12,668 nucleotides of DNA from CAMBDR01 sp046597185 (GCA_046597185.1 JBKJLF010000082.1:1-12668); one strand, 5' to 3'; shown: positions 1-7,247, numbered from the stretch's first letter. Translations and numbers: made by a program. The notes: generated from the sequence alone by a model not told the origin.

Positions 1-158
1 ATGGTGCGAATATGAATTGCTATAGCTAATTCTGAGAGCGCGGCAAGATTTGGCGGCGTCAGTATATTGCGGGAGGGGGCGCAGGGTTAATGTTGCCACG
101 GCTTATTGAGGTGTTACAAATATCATATATAACTTATTGATTTTATTGGTAAAATTCT
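1..158. other. AT-rich non-coding stretch downstream of rng
   Basis: I see no gene here. The stretch contains a small inverted repeat at 14-32 (GAATT, then the palindrome GCTATAGC, a one-base bulge, then AATTC) and a weak A/T-only hairpin next to the rng stop, listed separately. It probably separates rng from the next gene outside the window. No good promoter or strong G/C-rich terminator is visible. Confidence 0.5.
140..155 (-). terminator. Weak AT-only hairpin just after the rng stop
   Basis: ATTTTA, a 4-base loop, then TAAAAT form a perfect 6-bp stem starting 4 bases beyond the rng stop codon. It is the only stem near the end of the seven-gene block. It has no G/C pairs and no T-tract follows it, so it is a poor match to a classical intrinsic terminator. 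It may only be a 3'-end stabilising structure, or chance in an AT-rich stretch. Confidence 0.2.
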
Positions 159-1616
159 TTACATCAAAATCACGTCATATTGTTCTTGATGAAACGAACT
201 CTCCACCTGCAAAGAAATTTTCTTCCCCACAAAATCCCCCAGCATGGCCAAATGTTGCGATTCTTCTTCCAAAAACAAATCCACCACCTCTTGCGAAGCT
301 AAAATCCGGAACTCGCGCGGGTTGAATTGTTTGGCTTCACGCAGCAGCTCGCGCAAAATTTCATAGCAAATGGTTCTGGATGTTTTTACCTGGCCGCGCC
401 CGCTGCAAGCCGGGCAGGGTTCGCACAAAATATGCGCCAGCGATTCCCTGGTGCGCTTTCTGGTCATTTCAACCAAGCCCAGCGCCGAAAAATTGCTCAC
501 CGAGACTTTGGTGCGGTCACGCAATAAGGTTTTTTTGAGCTCGGCCAATACCGCCGCACGATGCTCAATGATTTCCATATCGATAAAATCAAGAATAATG
601 ATGCCGCCCAAATTGCGCAAGCGTAATTGCCGCGCCAGCGCGTGCGCGGCTTCCAGATTGGTCTTGAAAATGGTGTCGGCAAAATTGCGCCCGTTCACAA
701 AACCACCAGTGTTGACATCAATCGTGGTCATGGCTTCGGTTTGATCGACGATTAAATAGCCGCCCGATTTTAAATCCACCCGCCGCCCCAATGCGCGCTG
801 CAATTCTTCTTCCACGCCGTATAAATCAAATAAGGGCCGCTCGCCTGTATAGTGCTGCAAACGGGTCAACTCGCCCGGTGTGTAGGCGGTGGCAAATTCA
901 ACCAGACCGAGAAAATTCTCGCGCGAATCCACTTGAATGCTGGTGGTTTCGTCGGTCACAAAATCACGCAAGACGCGTTGCGCCAGATTCAAATCCTGAT
1001 ACAGCAAACTGGTGGGCGGCTTGGTGCGGCTGGCGTGGCTGATGGCAGCCCAAATCTTGCGCAAATAATCGACATCGGCTTGCAAATCTTCATCCGACGC
1101 TTCTTCGGCCACGGTGCGCACAATGTAACCGCCTTTTTCATCCGGCGGCAACAGCCTTTGCAAGCGCGTGCGCAAGATTTCGCGCTCGGCTTCGTTTTCT
1201 ATCTTTTGCGAAATGCCAATATGCGCATCCTGCGGTAAATATACCAACATACGCCCCGCAATCGAAATTTGCGTCGAAAGCCGCGCGCCCTTGGTGCCAA
1301 TCGGGTCTTTAATCACTTGTACGGTTAATACTTGCCCGTCGAATAACATCTTTTCAATCGGCGTCGGTGTGGCGTTGTCGTGATTGCGGGTTTCCCAAAT
1401 GTCGGCCACATGTAAAAACGCGGCGCGCTCCAAACCAATATCGATAAACGCCGATTGCATGCCCGGCAATACCCTTACAACCTTGCCCAAATACACATTG
1501 CCCGCCAAACCCCGACACAGGGTGCGTTCAATATGCAATTCTTGCACCGCACCCTGCAAAATTAAGGCGACCCGCGTTTCTTGCGGGGTGATATTGATCA
1601 GTATGTCTTCACTCAT
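159..1616 (-). CDS. rng: Ribonuclease G
   Basis: Cytoplasmic endoribonuclease of the RNase E/G family. It cuts single-stranded A/U-rich RNA, matures the 5' end of 16S rRNA and takes part in mRNA decay. The 485 residues match the family (about 489 in E. coli). An S1-type RNA-binding domain covers about residues 38-125. The catalytic DNase I-like region has the metal-binding aspartates in TTIDVNTGG (D300) and ILDFIDM (D343/D346). The zinc-link cysteines lie in CPACSGRG (C401, C404). The long C-terminal scaffold of RNase E is absent, which separates G from E. The ATG overlaps the maf stop as ATGA, so translation is probably coupled. It is the last gene of the minus-strand block that begins with yebC. 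Nothing is missing or unusual. Confidence 0.97.
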   Translation of the reverse strand: MSEDILINITPQETRVALILQGAVQELHIERTLCRGLAGNVYLGKVVRVLPGMQSAFIDIGLERAAFLHVADIWETRNHDNATPTPIEKMLFDGQVLTVQVIKDPIGTKGARLSTQISIAGRMLVYLPQDAHIGISQKIENEAEREILRTRLQRLLPPDEKGGYIVRTVAEEASDEDLQADVDYLRKIWAAISHASRTKPPTSLLYQDLNLAQRVLRDFVTDETTSIQVDSRENFLGLVEFATAYTPGELTRLQHYTGERPLFDLYGVEEELQRALGRRVDLKSGGYLIVDQTEAMTTIDVNTGGFVNGRNFADTIFKTNLEAAHALARQLRLRNLGGIIILDFIDMEIIEHRAAVLAELKKTLLRDRTKVSVSNFSALGLVEMTRKRTRESLAHILCEPCPACSGRGQVKTSRTICYEILRELLREAKQFNPREFRILASQEVVDLFLEEESQHLAMLGDFVGKKISLQVESSFHQEQYDVILM

Positions 1617-2251
1617 GGTAATGTTAATCCGGCAAGACGTAGTAATTGCGTCGTTTCAAAAAGCGGCAAGCCCATAATGCCGGAGTGGCTGCCACGTATC
1701 TGTTTGATGAACATCGCCCCCAGGCCTTGAATTCCATACGCTCCGGCTTTGTCGTAGGGTTCGGCGCTGGCACAGTAGGCTTTGATCATCTCGGGTGAGA
1801 GTATATCGAAATCAACCTCAGAAACGTGGGTTTGCTGCCAGTGATTGGGTGCATTTTGCGCGCCATTTTGCTGGTACACCGCAATACTGGTCAAAACGGT
1901 ATGGCTGCGGCCAGATAGTTGCGCCAACATCGCATAGGCTTCTTCGGAATCGGCGGGTTTGCCCAGAATTTGGCCGTCGATGATGACGGTGGTATCCGCC
2001 GCCAAAATGGGGCGCAGCGGTAATTTGCGCTGATGGATTACTTGCGCGGCAAAGTTGACTTTTTCCAGCGTGACGCGGGCGACATAGTGGGCCGGGTCTT
2101 CATCGGGCAGCACGATTTCGGTGACATCCGGGCCGCGCGGGGGCGCGTCACGCAGGGTTAGCACTTCAAACTGAACCCCGATTTGACGCAGCAATTCGCG
2201 CCGGCGCGGGCTTTTGGAGGCGAGATAAATGGTTTGCGTCATGGCTTTCAT
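1613..2251 (-). CDS. maf: Maf-family nucleotide pyrophosphatase, YhdE type (dTTP/UTP)
   Basis: Hydrolyses non-canonical and some canonical nucleoside triphosphates to the monophosphate plus pyrophosphate, cleaning the nucleotide pool. The 212 residues carry the N-terminal LASKSPRRREL phosphate-binding loop (about residues 10-20), the central LAADTTV with the likely catalytic base D86, and DKAGAYGIQG at 167-176. This last motif and the GLPLFET end resemble E. coli YhdE (dTTP/UTP) more than YceF (7-methyl-GTP). The start at 2251 gives MKAMTQT; an in-frame ATG at 2242 gives MTQTIYLASKSP, which fits the family N-terminus as well or better. Neither has a clear Shine-Dalgarno. Its stop overlaps the rng start by four bases. 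A 12-bp tandem repeat fills the gap to rlmH upstream. Confidence 0.95.
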   Translation of the reverse strand: MKAMTQTIYLASKSPRRRELLRQIGVQFEVLTLRDAPPRGPDVTEIVLPDEDPAHYVARVTLEKVNFAAQVIHQRKLPLRPILAADTTVIIDGQILGKPADSEEAYAMLAQLSGRSHTVLTSIAVYQQNGAQNAPNHWQQTHVSEVDFDILSPEMIKAYCASAEPYDKAGAYGIQGLGAMFIKQIRGSHSGIMGLPLFETTQLLRLAGLTLP

Positions 2252-2258
2252 GGTGGTT

Positions 2259-2340
2259 ATCCCGATTTGAATCTGAAGTTATACCCGATTTAATACCCGA
2301 TTTAATACCCGATTTAATATCCGATTTTATACCCGATGAT
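2259..2340. repeat. 12-bp tandem repeat spanning the rlmH stop and the rlmH-maf gap
   Basis: On the plus strand the unit is ATACCCGATTTA. Three identical copies lie at 2281-2292, 2293-2304 and 2305-2316. A variant (ATATCCGATTTT) follows at 2317-2328, and a last partial copy at 2329-2340 lies inside the rlmH reading frame. A degenerate copy (ATCCCGATTTGA) sits at 2259-2270 next to maf. On the coding strand the rlmH end CATCGGGTATAA is the apparent seed, followed by AATCGG(A/G)TATTA units. The period is a multiple of three. The pattern looks like replication-slippage expansion of the gene's 3' end. Confidence 0.9.
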
Positions 2341-2797
2341 ACGGATGGTTTTGGCTGATCGACCAGGCACGGTACAATTGTTCTGCCAATAAGACCCGCA
2401 CCATGCCGTGCGGTAAGGTTAAGCTGGAGAGGCGGATTAATTGTTCGCAGCGGGTTTTGAGTTCGGGGTCGAGGCCATCGGCCCCGCCAATAATCAACAC
2501 CACATCGCGCCCATCGCCGCGCCACTTTTCCAATTGCTGCGCCAGGGCGACACTGCTTAAGTCTTGCCCACGTTCATCCAGTGCCACCAAACGCGCACCC
2601 TTGGGTAAGACCGCTTCAATCCGTTGGCGTTCAATTTGCATGGCCGCTTCGGCCCGCATATTGTTGCCGCGATCTTGCGGTTTGATTTCTTTCAGAATAA
2701 TGCGGCATTCGCTGGGCATGCGTTTGACATAATCGTCAAAGCCCGTTGCAATCCAGTTGGGCATTTTGTGCCCAACCGCCGCAATAATCAGTTGCAT
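2327..2797 (-). CDS. rlmH: 23S rRNA (pseudouridine1915-N3)-methyltransferase RlmH
   Basis: SAM-dependent methyltransferase of the SPOUT (trefoil-knot) superfamily. It methylates pseudouridine 1915 in helix 69 of 23S rRNA on assembled 70S ribosomes. The 156 residues are the family length (155 in E. coli). The SAM-binding knot is visible as LIIGGADGL (about 101-109) and SLTLPH (125-130). The C-terminal catalytic/tRNA-site motif YRAWSISQNHPYHR (142-155) is intact. The start lies 3 bases after the rsfS stop, a pairing common across bacteria because both proteins act on the ribosome. No clear Shine-Dalgarno is visible, so translation is probably coupled to rsfS. The stop codon lies inside the first unit of the 12-bp repeat. 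Confidence 0.97.
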   Translation of the reverse strand: MQLIIAAVGHKMPNWIATGFDDYVKRMPSECRIILKEIKPQDRGNNMRAEAAMQIERQRIEAVLPKGARLVALDERGQDLSSVALAQQLEKWRGDGRDVVLIIGGADGLDPELKTRCEQLIRLSSLTLPHGMVRVLLAEQLYRAWSISQNHPYHRV

Positions 2798-2800
2798 GGT

Positions 2801-3556
2801 TTATTCTGCACCACGTGGTTTGCGTGGGCGTGCGGCCGGTTTGGCTGCGCCGGCTGCCGCGCTGGCTGGCTTGGCTGCGCTGGTGCGTACCCGTTTTGTG
2901 GGTGCGGCTGCGCCTTCGGCCGCGTTTTTGGCAGCACCTTCGGCGGGCTTGCGCGTGCGCTTGACGGGGGCGGGGGCTTCGGCACCTTCTGCACTGGCGG
3001 CTTTGCTGCGCGATTTGCGTGGCTTGGGTTCGGGAATCAAGGCTTCAACCGCGCTGTCGTTGCGACGGGTTGCGCGCTTGGGCTTGGTCAGCGTGAGAGG
3101 CCCGGGCGCTGTTGCTGAGGCATCGTCGTCAGATTCGGCCTCTTCCTTGGCGCTTTTCTTGCCGACTTTGGCCGCCTTCAAACCTTTTCTCGCCACTTCC
3201 AGGCTGATCGGCTTTTCGCCCCATAATTCTTCCAGCCGATAATAGGCGCGGATCGGCGCTTGCATGATGTGGACCACCATATCGCCCAAATCAACCAGCA
3301 CCCATTCACCGGTATCGCCCCCTTCCATGCCGATTACCTGGCCACCAGCGGCTTTGACTTTGTCATGCACCGAGCTGGCCAGCGCGCGGGTTTGGCGGTT
3401 GGAGGTGCCGGAAGCCACGACCAAACGGTCAAACATATTGCTCAGGGTGGTGGTGTCGAATAATTGGATGTCTTGCGCTTTCACGTCTTCCAGGGCATCA
3501 ATGACGAGGGCTTGTAGTTGTTGGATATTCATTTGTTTTTTTTCAGTTAGTTTCAT
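2801..3556 (-). CDS. rsfS: Ribosomal silencing factor RsfS with a long basic Ala/Pro-rich tail
   Basis: RsfS binds ribosomal protein L14 (uL14) on the 50S subunit and blocks subunit joining when nutrients are short. The core (about residues 9-118) shows the family signature: VIDALEDVKAQDI, VVASGTSNRQTRALA, WVLVDLGDMVVHIMQ and YYRLEELWGEKP. E. coli RsfS is 105 residues; this protein is 251. The extra 130 or so residues have about 30 Lys/Arg, many Ala and Pro, an acidic patch (ESDDD, about 141-145) and repeated AEGA and KRxR-type motifs, resembling a histone-H1-like disordered tail. The ATG at 3556 gives MKLTEKKQMNIQQ; the in-frame ATG at 3532 (MNIQQLQALV) matches the usual N-terminus. Neither has a good Shine-Dalgarno, and an A8 run lies between them. 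rlmH follows 3 bases later; hemF, not nadD, precedes it. Confidence 0.93.
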   Translation of the reverse strand: MKLTEKKQMNIQQLQALVIDALEDVKAQDIQLFDTTTLSNMFDRLVVASGTSNRQTRALASSVHDKVKAAGGQVIGMEGGDTGEWVLVDLGDMVVHIMQAPIRAYYRLEELWGEKPISLEVARKGLKAAKVGKKSAKEEAESDDDASATAPGPLTLTKPKRATRRNDSAVEALIPEPKPRKSRSKAASAEGAEAPAPVKRTRKPAEGAAKNAAEGAAAPTKRVRTSAAKPASAAAGAAKPAARPRKPRGAE

Positions 3557-3587
3557 GTAAATTGGAAGGTGTTAGCCGGGATGCGGC

Positions 3588-4499
3588 TTACACCCAATCG
3601 CGATGGATTAAAAAATCGCGATAGAGTTGGGCCTCAAAGCTGTCTGGCTCGGGCTGCCAGTCATAACGCCATTTGACGATGGGTGGCAGCGACATCAAAA
3701 TCGATTCGGTGCGCCCCCCTGATTGCAATCCAAACAGGGTGCCACGGTCCCAGACCAGATTGAATTCGACGTAGCGTCCACGTCGGTAAGCTTGAAAATC
3801 ACGCTCGCGTTCGCCATAGGCCATGGTTTGGCGCTTTTCGACGATGGGGGCATACGCCGGAATAAACGCATTGCCCACATTTTGCAGCATGGTAAAACTG
3901 GCTTCAAAGCCGGGCGCGTTAAAGTCATCAAAAAAGATGCCGCCCACGCCGCGTGGTTCTTTGCGGTGCTTTAAATAAAAATACTCGTCACACCATTTTT
4001 TAAACTCAAGATGCAGTTGCGCGCCATTCGGGGTTTTGGCCAAGGCATCTTTACAGCTTTGGTGAAAATGGCGCGCATCCTCGGCAAAGCCATAGTAGGG
4101 CGTTAAATCCATGCCGCCACCAAACCACCAGACCGGCGCTTCGCTACCACCGGTGGTAAAGAAGCGCACATTCATATGCACGGTGGGCACATACGGATTG
4201 CGCGGATGTAACACCAGCGATACGCCCATTGCTTCCCATGGTCGCCCGGCCAGTTCGGGGCGCGCCGCCACGGCGGAGGGTGGCAGTTTTTGCCCCATCA
4301 CATGTGAGAAATTGACGCCGCCGCGCTCAAACAGATTGCCTTCTTCGATCACGCGTGAAGTGCCGCCGCCGCCTTGGGCACGCTGCCAGGAATCGGTCAG
4401 GAAGGCGTGACCATCCAGCGCTTCGAGTTCGCTAACAATTTGCTGTTGCAAGTTCATTAAATACTGTTGGACTTGTTCAGATTCCAGGTGTGCCGTCAT
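3588..4499 (-). CDS. hemF: Oxygen-dependent coproporphyrinogen III oxidase HemF
   Basis: Cytoplasmic enzyme that oxidatively decarboxylates two propionates of coproporphyrinogen III to give protoporphyrinogen IX, the aerobic route of haem synthesis. The 303 residues match the family (299 in E. coli). The full signature is present at 168-191, from KWCDEYFYLKHRKE to RGVGGIFFDD. Further conserved blocks are GGGGTSRV (43-50), FERGGVNFS (57-65), HPRNPYVPTVHMNVR (98-112, with the likely active-site histidine H108), WWFGGGMDLTPYY (124-136) and the C-terminal GRTESILMSLPP. It sits 42 bases after purD, and the start has no strong Shine-Dalgarno. Presence of HemF points to an organism that makes haem in air. 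No residue looks missing. Confidence 0.98.
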   Translation of the reverse strand: MTAHLESEQVQQYLMNLQQQIVSELEALDGHAFLTDSWQRAQGGGGTSRVIEEGNLFERGGVNFSHVMGQKLPPSAVAARPELAGRPWEAMGVSLVLHPRNPYVPTVHMNVRFFTTGGSEAPVWWFGGGMDLTPYYGFAEDARHFHQSCKDALAKTPNGAQLHLEFKKWCDEYFYLKHRKEPRGVGGIFFDDFNAPGFEASFTMLQNVGNAFIPAYAPIVEKRQTMAYGERERDFQAYRRGRYVEFNLVWDRGTLFGLQSGGRTESILMSLPPIVKWRYDWQPEPDSFEAQLYRDFLIHRDWV

Positions 4500-4541
4500 G
4501 TGTGGTTAAGGTTGCGCTTGAGTTTGAATAGGAGCCGGGGT

Positions 4542-5816
4542 TCATGATGGATGGTGCTTGGCACGCCAGCCAATATCACGACGATATTGCGCGCCGTCAA
4601 AATGGATGCGCTCGATGGTTTCATAGACGTTTTTCTGCGCCAGTTTCACGTTATCCCCCAAGCCCACCACGCATAATACGCGGCCACCTGCGGTCAGCAG
4701 TTTGTCACCATCCAGCCGGGTGCCGGCGTGGAAGGTGAAGCAATCTGCGGTATCAGGCGCGATGCCGGTGATGACATCGTCCTTGCGCGGCTGTTCCGGG
4801 TAGCCCGCCGCCGCCATCACCACGCCTAAAGCGGTGCGGCGGTCCCATTCCAGTTCTACCGTATCAAGTGTGCCATTGACGGCGTGTTCCAGCACGGTTA
4901 AATAATCGCTCTTTAAGCGCGCCATAATCGGTTGGGTTTCGGGGTCGCCCATGCGGCAATTAAATTCCAGCGTTTTTGGGTTGCCTTTGTCGTCGATCAT
5001 CAGGCCGGCATATAAATAGCCGGAGAACGGAAAGCCGTCGCGCGCCATGCCTTGCACGGTGGGCACGATGATTTCGCGCATCACGCGCGCATGCAACTGC
5101 GGGGTGATGATGGGGGCGGGCGAGTAAGCACCCATGCCGCCCGTATTGGGGCCTTGGTCTTGATCTTTCAGACGTTTGTGATCCTGACTGGTGGCGAGCG
5201 CCAAAATGTTTCTGCCATCCACCATGACGATGAAACTGGCTTCTTCGCCTGCCAAAAATTCTTCAATCACGACCCGCGCACCAGCATCACCGAGTTTGTT
5301 GTCGGATAGCATCATCTCCACCGCATCATGTGCTTCCGCCAAACTCATCGCCACCACCACGCCTTTGCCTGCCGCCAAACCATCGGCCTTAATCACGATG
5401 GGTGCGCCCTGGCTGTCGATCCAGGCATGGGCGCTGGCGGCATCGGTAAAGGTTTGATAGCGCGCAGTGGGAATATTGTGGCGCTGCATGAAGGCTTTGG
5501 CGAAGTCTTTGGAACTTTCCAGTTGCGCTGCTTCTTTGGTAGGGCCGAAAATTTTCAGGCCATGGCTGCGGAATAAATTGACAATGCCCGCCGCCAACGG
5601 TGCTTCCGGGCCAACCACGGTCAGGCCGATTTGCTCTTGCTTGACGAATTCAACCAGCGCGGCATGGTCGGTGATATTGAGGTTGGTCAGGCGCAAATCG
5701 TTTTGTGTGCCGCCATTGCCGGGGGCCACATACACCATTTGGGTGCGTTCGGATTGCGCCAGTTTCCAGGCCAGGGCATGTTCACGGCCGCCAGAGCCAA
5801 TTACCAGAATTTTCAT
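4542..5816 (-). CDS. purD: Phosphoribosylamine-glycine ligase (GAR synthetase)
   Basis: Catalyses the second step of de novo purine synthesis: phosphoribosylamine + glycine + ATP give glycinamide ribonucleotide. The 424 residues form a standard ATP-grasp enzyme (429 in E. coli). Visible parts are the N-terminal MKILVIGSGGREHALAW loop, VVGPEAPLAAG (68-77), the ATP-grasp loop KADGLAAGKGVVVA (143-156), NTGGMGAYSPAP (224-235) and the family signature RMGDPETQ (288-295). The C-terminal YRRDIGWRA block is also present. It starts 18 bases after yebC. The only Shine-Dalgarno-like bases (AAGG) lie within the perfect palindrome CGAAGGCCTTCG, 5 bases before the ATG. Confidence 0.98.
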   Translation of the reverse strand: MKILVIGSGGREHALAWKLAQSERTQMVYVAPGNGGTQNDLRLTNLNITDHAALVEFVKQEQIGLTVVGPEAPLAAGIVNLFRSHGLKIFGPTKEAAQLESSKDFAKAFMQRHNIPTARYQTFTDAASAHAWIDSQGAPIVIKADGLAAGKGVVVAMSLAEAHDAVEMMLSDNKLGDAGARVVIEEFLAGEEASFIVMVDGRNILALATSQDHKRLKDQDQGPNTGGMGAYSPAPIITPQLHARVMREIIVPTVQGMARDGFPFSGYLYAGLMIDDKGNPKTLEFNCRMGDPETQPIMARLKSDYLTVLEHAVNGTLDTVELEWDRRTALGVVMAAAGYPEQPRKDDVITGIAPDTADCFTFHAGTRLDGDKLLTAGGRVLCVVGLGDNVKLAQKNVYETIERIHFDGAQYRRDIGWRAKHHPS

Positions 5817-5821
5817 AATTG

Positions 5822-5833
5822 CGAAGGCCTTCG
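5822..5833. promoter_or_regulatory. Perfect 12-bp palindrome in the yebC-purD gap
   Basis: CGAAGGCCTTCG is a perfect palindrome between the yebC stop (5835-5837) and the purD ATG (5814-5816). In the mRNA it could fold as a 4-bp CGAA/TTCG stem with a GGCC loop. It contains the only purine-rich ribosome-binding candidate for purD. It could affect purD translation or bind a protein, but no known regulator consensus is recognised. Confidence 0.3.
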
Positions 5834-5834
5834 G

Positions 5835-6560
5835 TTAAAGGTCGATGACGGCATTGGAAAATACTTCTTGCACGTCGTCCAGGTTTTCCAGTGCATCCAA
5901 CAGTTTTTGCATTTTGACTGCATCATCGCCGGTATACACGGTTTCGGTGCTGGGCTTCATGACCACTTCGGCCAGATCCGGTATAAAGCCGGCCAGTTTC
6001 AGCGCTTCTTTGACGTTGGCCAAATCGTGCGGGCCGCACAATACTTCAAATCCGCCTTCGTCGTCGGCGCTGACATCGTCGGCACCCGCTTCGAGGGCCG
6101 CTTCCATCAGCGCATCTTCATTCGCGCCGGGGGCAAACAGCATTTGGCCGCAGTGTGTGAATAAAAACGCGACTGAACCTTCGGTGCCCATATTGCCGCC
6201 AAATTTGGAGAAGGCGTGGCGTACTTCGGCCACGGTGCGCACCCGGTTATCGGTCATGCATTCAACAATAATGGCGGCACCGCCAATGCCATAACCTTCG
6301 TAGCGCACTTCTTCGTAGTTGGCACCATCAAGGCCACCCGTGCCGCGCGAGATGGCGCGCTGGACGTTGTCTTTTGGCATGTTGGCGTCGGCGGCTTTGT
6401 CCACTGCCAGGCGCAAACGCGGGTTGGCGGCGATGTCGCCCCCGCCCATTCTTGCCGCGACGGTAATTTCTTTGATTAAGCGTGTCCACACTTTGCCACG
6501 TTTGGCATCGGTGGCGGCTTTTTTATGCTTGATATTTGCCCATTTGCTATGTCCGGCCAT
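5835..6560 (-). CDS. yebC: YebC/PmpR (TACO1) family protein
   Basis: Member of the YebC/TACO1 family. It is long annotated as a DNA-binding transcriptional regulator (PmpR in Pseudomonas); more recent work on relatives shows a ribosome-bound role in relieving stalls at proline-rich stretches. Here 241 residues match the usual length of about 240-246. The invariant N-terminus MAGHSKWANIKHKK is followed by DAKRGKVWTRLIKEI, then NPRLRLAVDKAADANMPKDN, and RYEGYGIGGAAIIVE with NRVRTVAEVRHAFSKFGGNMG. I chose the ATG at 6560 because it gives the family N-terminus and has AGGAAAG just upstream; the ATG at 6578 would add six untypical residues. It heads the seven-gene minus-strand block; an extended -10 element lies about 40 bases upstream. 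Confidence 0.96.
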   Translation of the reverse strand: MAGHSKWANIKHKKAATDAKRGKVWTRLIKEITVAARMGGGDIAANPRLRLAVDKAADANMPKDNVQRAISRGTGGLDGANYEEVRYEGYGIGGAAIIVECMTDNRVRTVAEVRHAFSKFGGNMGTEGSVAFLFTHCGQMLFAPGANEDALMEAALEAGADDVSADDEGGFEVLCGPHDLANVKEALKLAGFIPDLAEVVMKPSTETVYTGDDAVKMQKLLDALENLDDVQEVFSNAVIDL

Positions 6561-6597
6561 CGTATTTCTTTCCTGCATGAGTTATCGTCAACTCGGC

Positions 6598-6606
6598 ATT
6601 CTACCA
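6598..6606 (-). promoter_or_regulatory. Extended -10 promoter element for the yebC-rng block
   Basis: On the minus strand, TGGTAGAAT contains a TG plus one base followed by TAGAAT, a 5/6 match to TATAAT. This is the extended -10 form, which tolerates a weak -35, and no good -35 lies at 17 bases. Transcription would begin about 30 bases before the yebC ATG, giving a short leader with the AGGAAAG ribosome site. It is the only promoter candidate I can support for the block. Confidence 0.4.
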
Positions 6607-6686
6607 TACCGTCGGGTGGCGTAGCGTGGTAAATACGGTTTTGTGCGGCGTGGGCGTTTGCCTGATTGGGCGGCCCGGTTTTTGTG

Positions 6687-6710
6687 CTTCATTAATACGA
6701 CATTAATAAG
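6687..6710 (-). terminator. AT-rich inverted repeat after the GAF gene
   Basis: CTTCATTAAT (6687-6696) and ATTAATAAG (6702-6710) pair around a 5-base loop with one bulge, starting a few bases beyond the stop codon of the GAF-domain gene. The position suits a 3'-end structure or terminator on the minus strand. No T-tract follows, so it is not a classical intrinsic terminator. Confidence 0.3.
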
Positions 6711-6713
6711 TCC

Positions 6714-7136
6714 CTAATGTTTCAGATGTGATGCGAAATCTTGCACAATAGCATGAATTTGTTGTTGCCTGACCTCATCCAGGTTGCCCGGTTCATTAAA
6801 GGCAAAGCCAATCACGGCCAGTACTTCGCCTTGTGCATCCAACAAGGGCATGGCGATGCAGGCGTGGGCGGTAACGGGCGGTGGATCGGCTTGCTTTTCA
6901 GCCTCGGTTAGCAAGTCACATTGCTGAACCGGGGTTTTGCGTGATTGCGCCAGGCCCGACATGCCTTTGCCAAAGCCTACCCGGGTGATGATGGTGAGTA
7001 CCGAGACCGGGATATGCAGCGCGGCAGTCAGGTGCAAGGTGGTGTCGCGCTGGACATGGATCGTGCCTGCCATGGCTTCGAGCGCAAGAACAGCGGATTC
7101 TAACCATTTCTGATGGTCGGTATTTTGCAGATACAT
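6714..7136 (-). CDS. Small stand-alone GAF-domain protein
   Basis: A 140-residue protein that appears to be a single GAF domain. It has an amphipathic N-terminal helix (about 8-24), a strand series with PVSVLTIITRV (43-53), the GKGMSGLAQSRKTPVQQCDL stretch (57-74) typical of GAF loops, and IAMPLLDAQGEVLAVIGFAFN (94-114), then a C-terminal helix. GAF domains bind small ligands or chromophores and usually sit in multidomain sensors; no output domain is attached here and no transmembrane segment is seen. The ligand cannot be read from sequence. It lacks the CxxC-type cysteine pattern of free-methionine-R-sulfoxide reductase. The start is supported by GGAG five bases upstream of the ATG. It is divergent from the EamA transporter, 202 bases away, and may share its control region. 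Confidence 0.8.
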   Translation of the reverse strand: MYLQNTDHQKWLESAVLALEAMAGTIHVQRDTTLHLTAALHIPVSVLTIITRVGFGKGMSGLAQSRKTPVQQCDLLTEAEKQADPPPVTAHACIAMPLLDAQGEVLAVIGFAFNEPGNLDEVRQQQIHAIVQDFASHLKH

Positions 7137-7235
7137 CTTGTCTCCGGGGATTAAGGTTTAGTTTTGGCTACCGAATATCATTACCTATCCTGCTTCAGGT
7201 GGCATGGCTTTGTCAAGATGATTGTTAGTTTAGGT

Positions 7236-7247
7236 GCTGGTGCCAGC
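7236..7247. promoter_or_regulatory. Palindrome in the GAF/EamA divergent intergenic region
   Basis: GCTGG-TG-CCAGC is a 5-bp inverted repeat with a 2-base centre, extendable with a bulge to AG/CT. It lies in the 202-base space between the divergent GAF and EamA genes, about 20 bases from a perfect minus-strand TTGACA (7211-7216). It could be an operator. The rest of 7137-7338 holds the EamA promoter and nothing else I recognise. Confidence 0.25.

Noticed and set aside
1168..1677. Long open frames on the plus strand across rng, maf, rsfS and purD
   Set aside because: They are shadows of strongly conserved minus-strand genes, have no recognisable family features or ribosome sites, and overlap the real genes almost completely.
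2166..2525. 119-residue minus-strand frame with a GIKS-type repeat
   Set aside because: It is the 12-bp repeat read in another frame, overlapping rlmH and maf; the regular peptide repeat follows from the DNA repeat.
2810..2819. ACCACGTGGT palindrome at the rsfS-rlmH junction
   Set aside because: It falls in the last codons of rsfS within an operon; a 10-base palindrome here is easily chance.
7211..7216. Perfect TTGACA on the minus strand, possible promoter for the GAF gene
   Set aside because: No acceptable -10 lies at 16-19 bases, so I do not call it a promoter; it is only mentioned as context.
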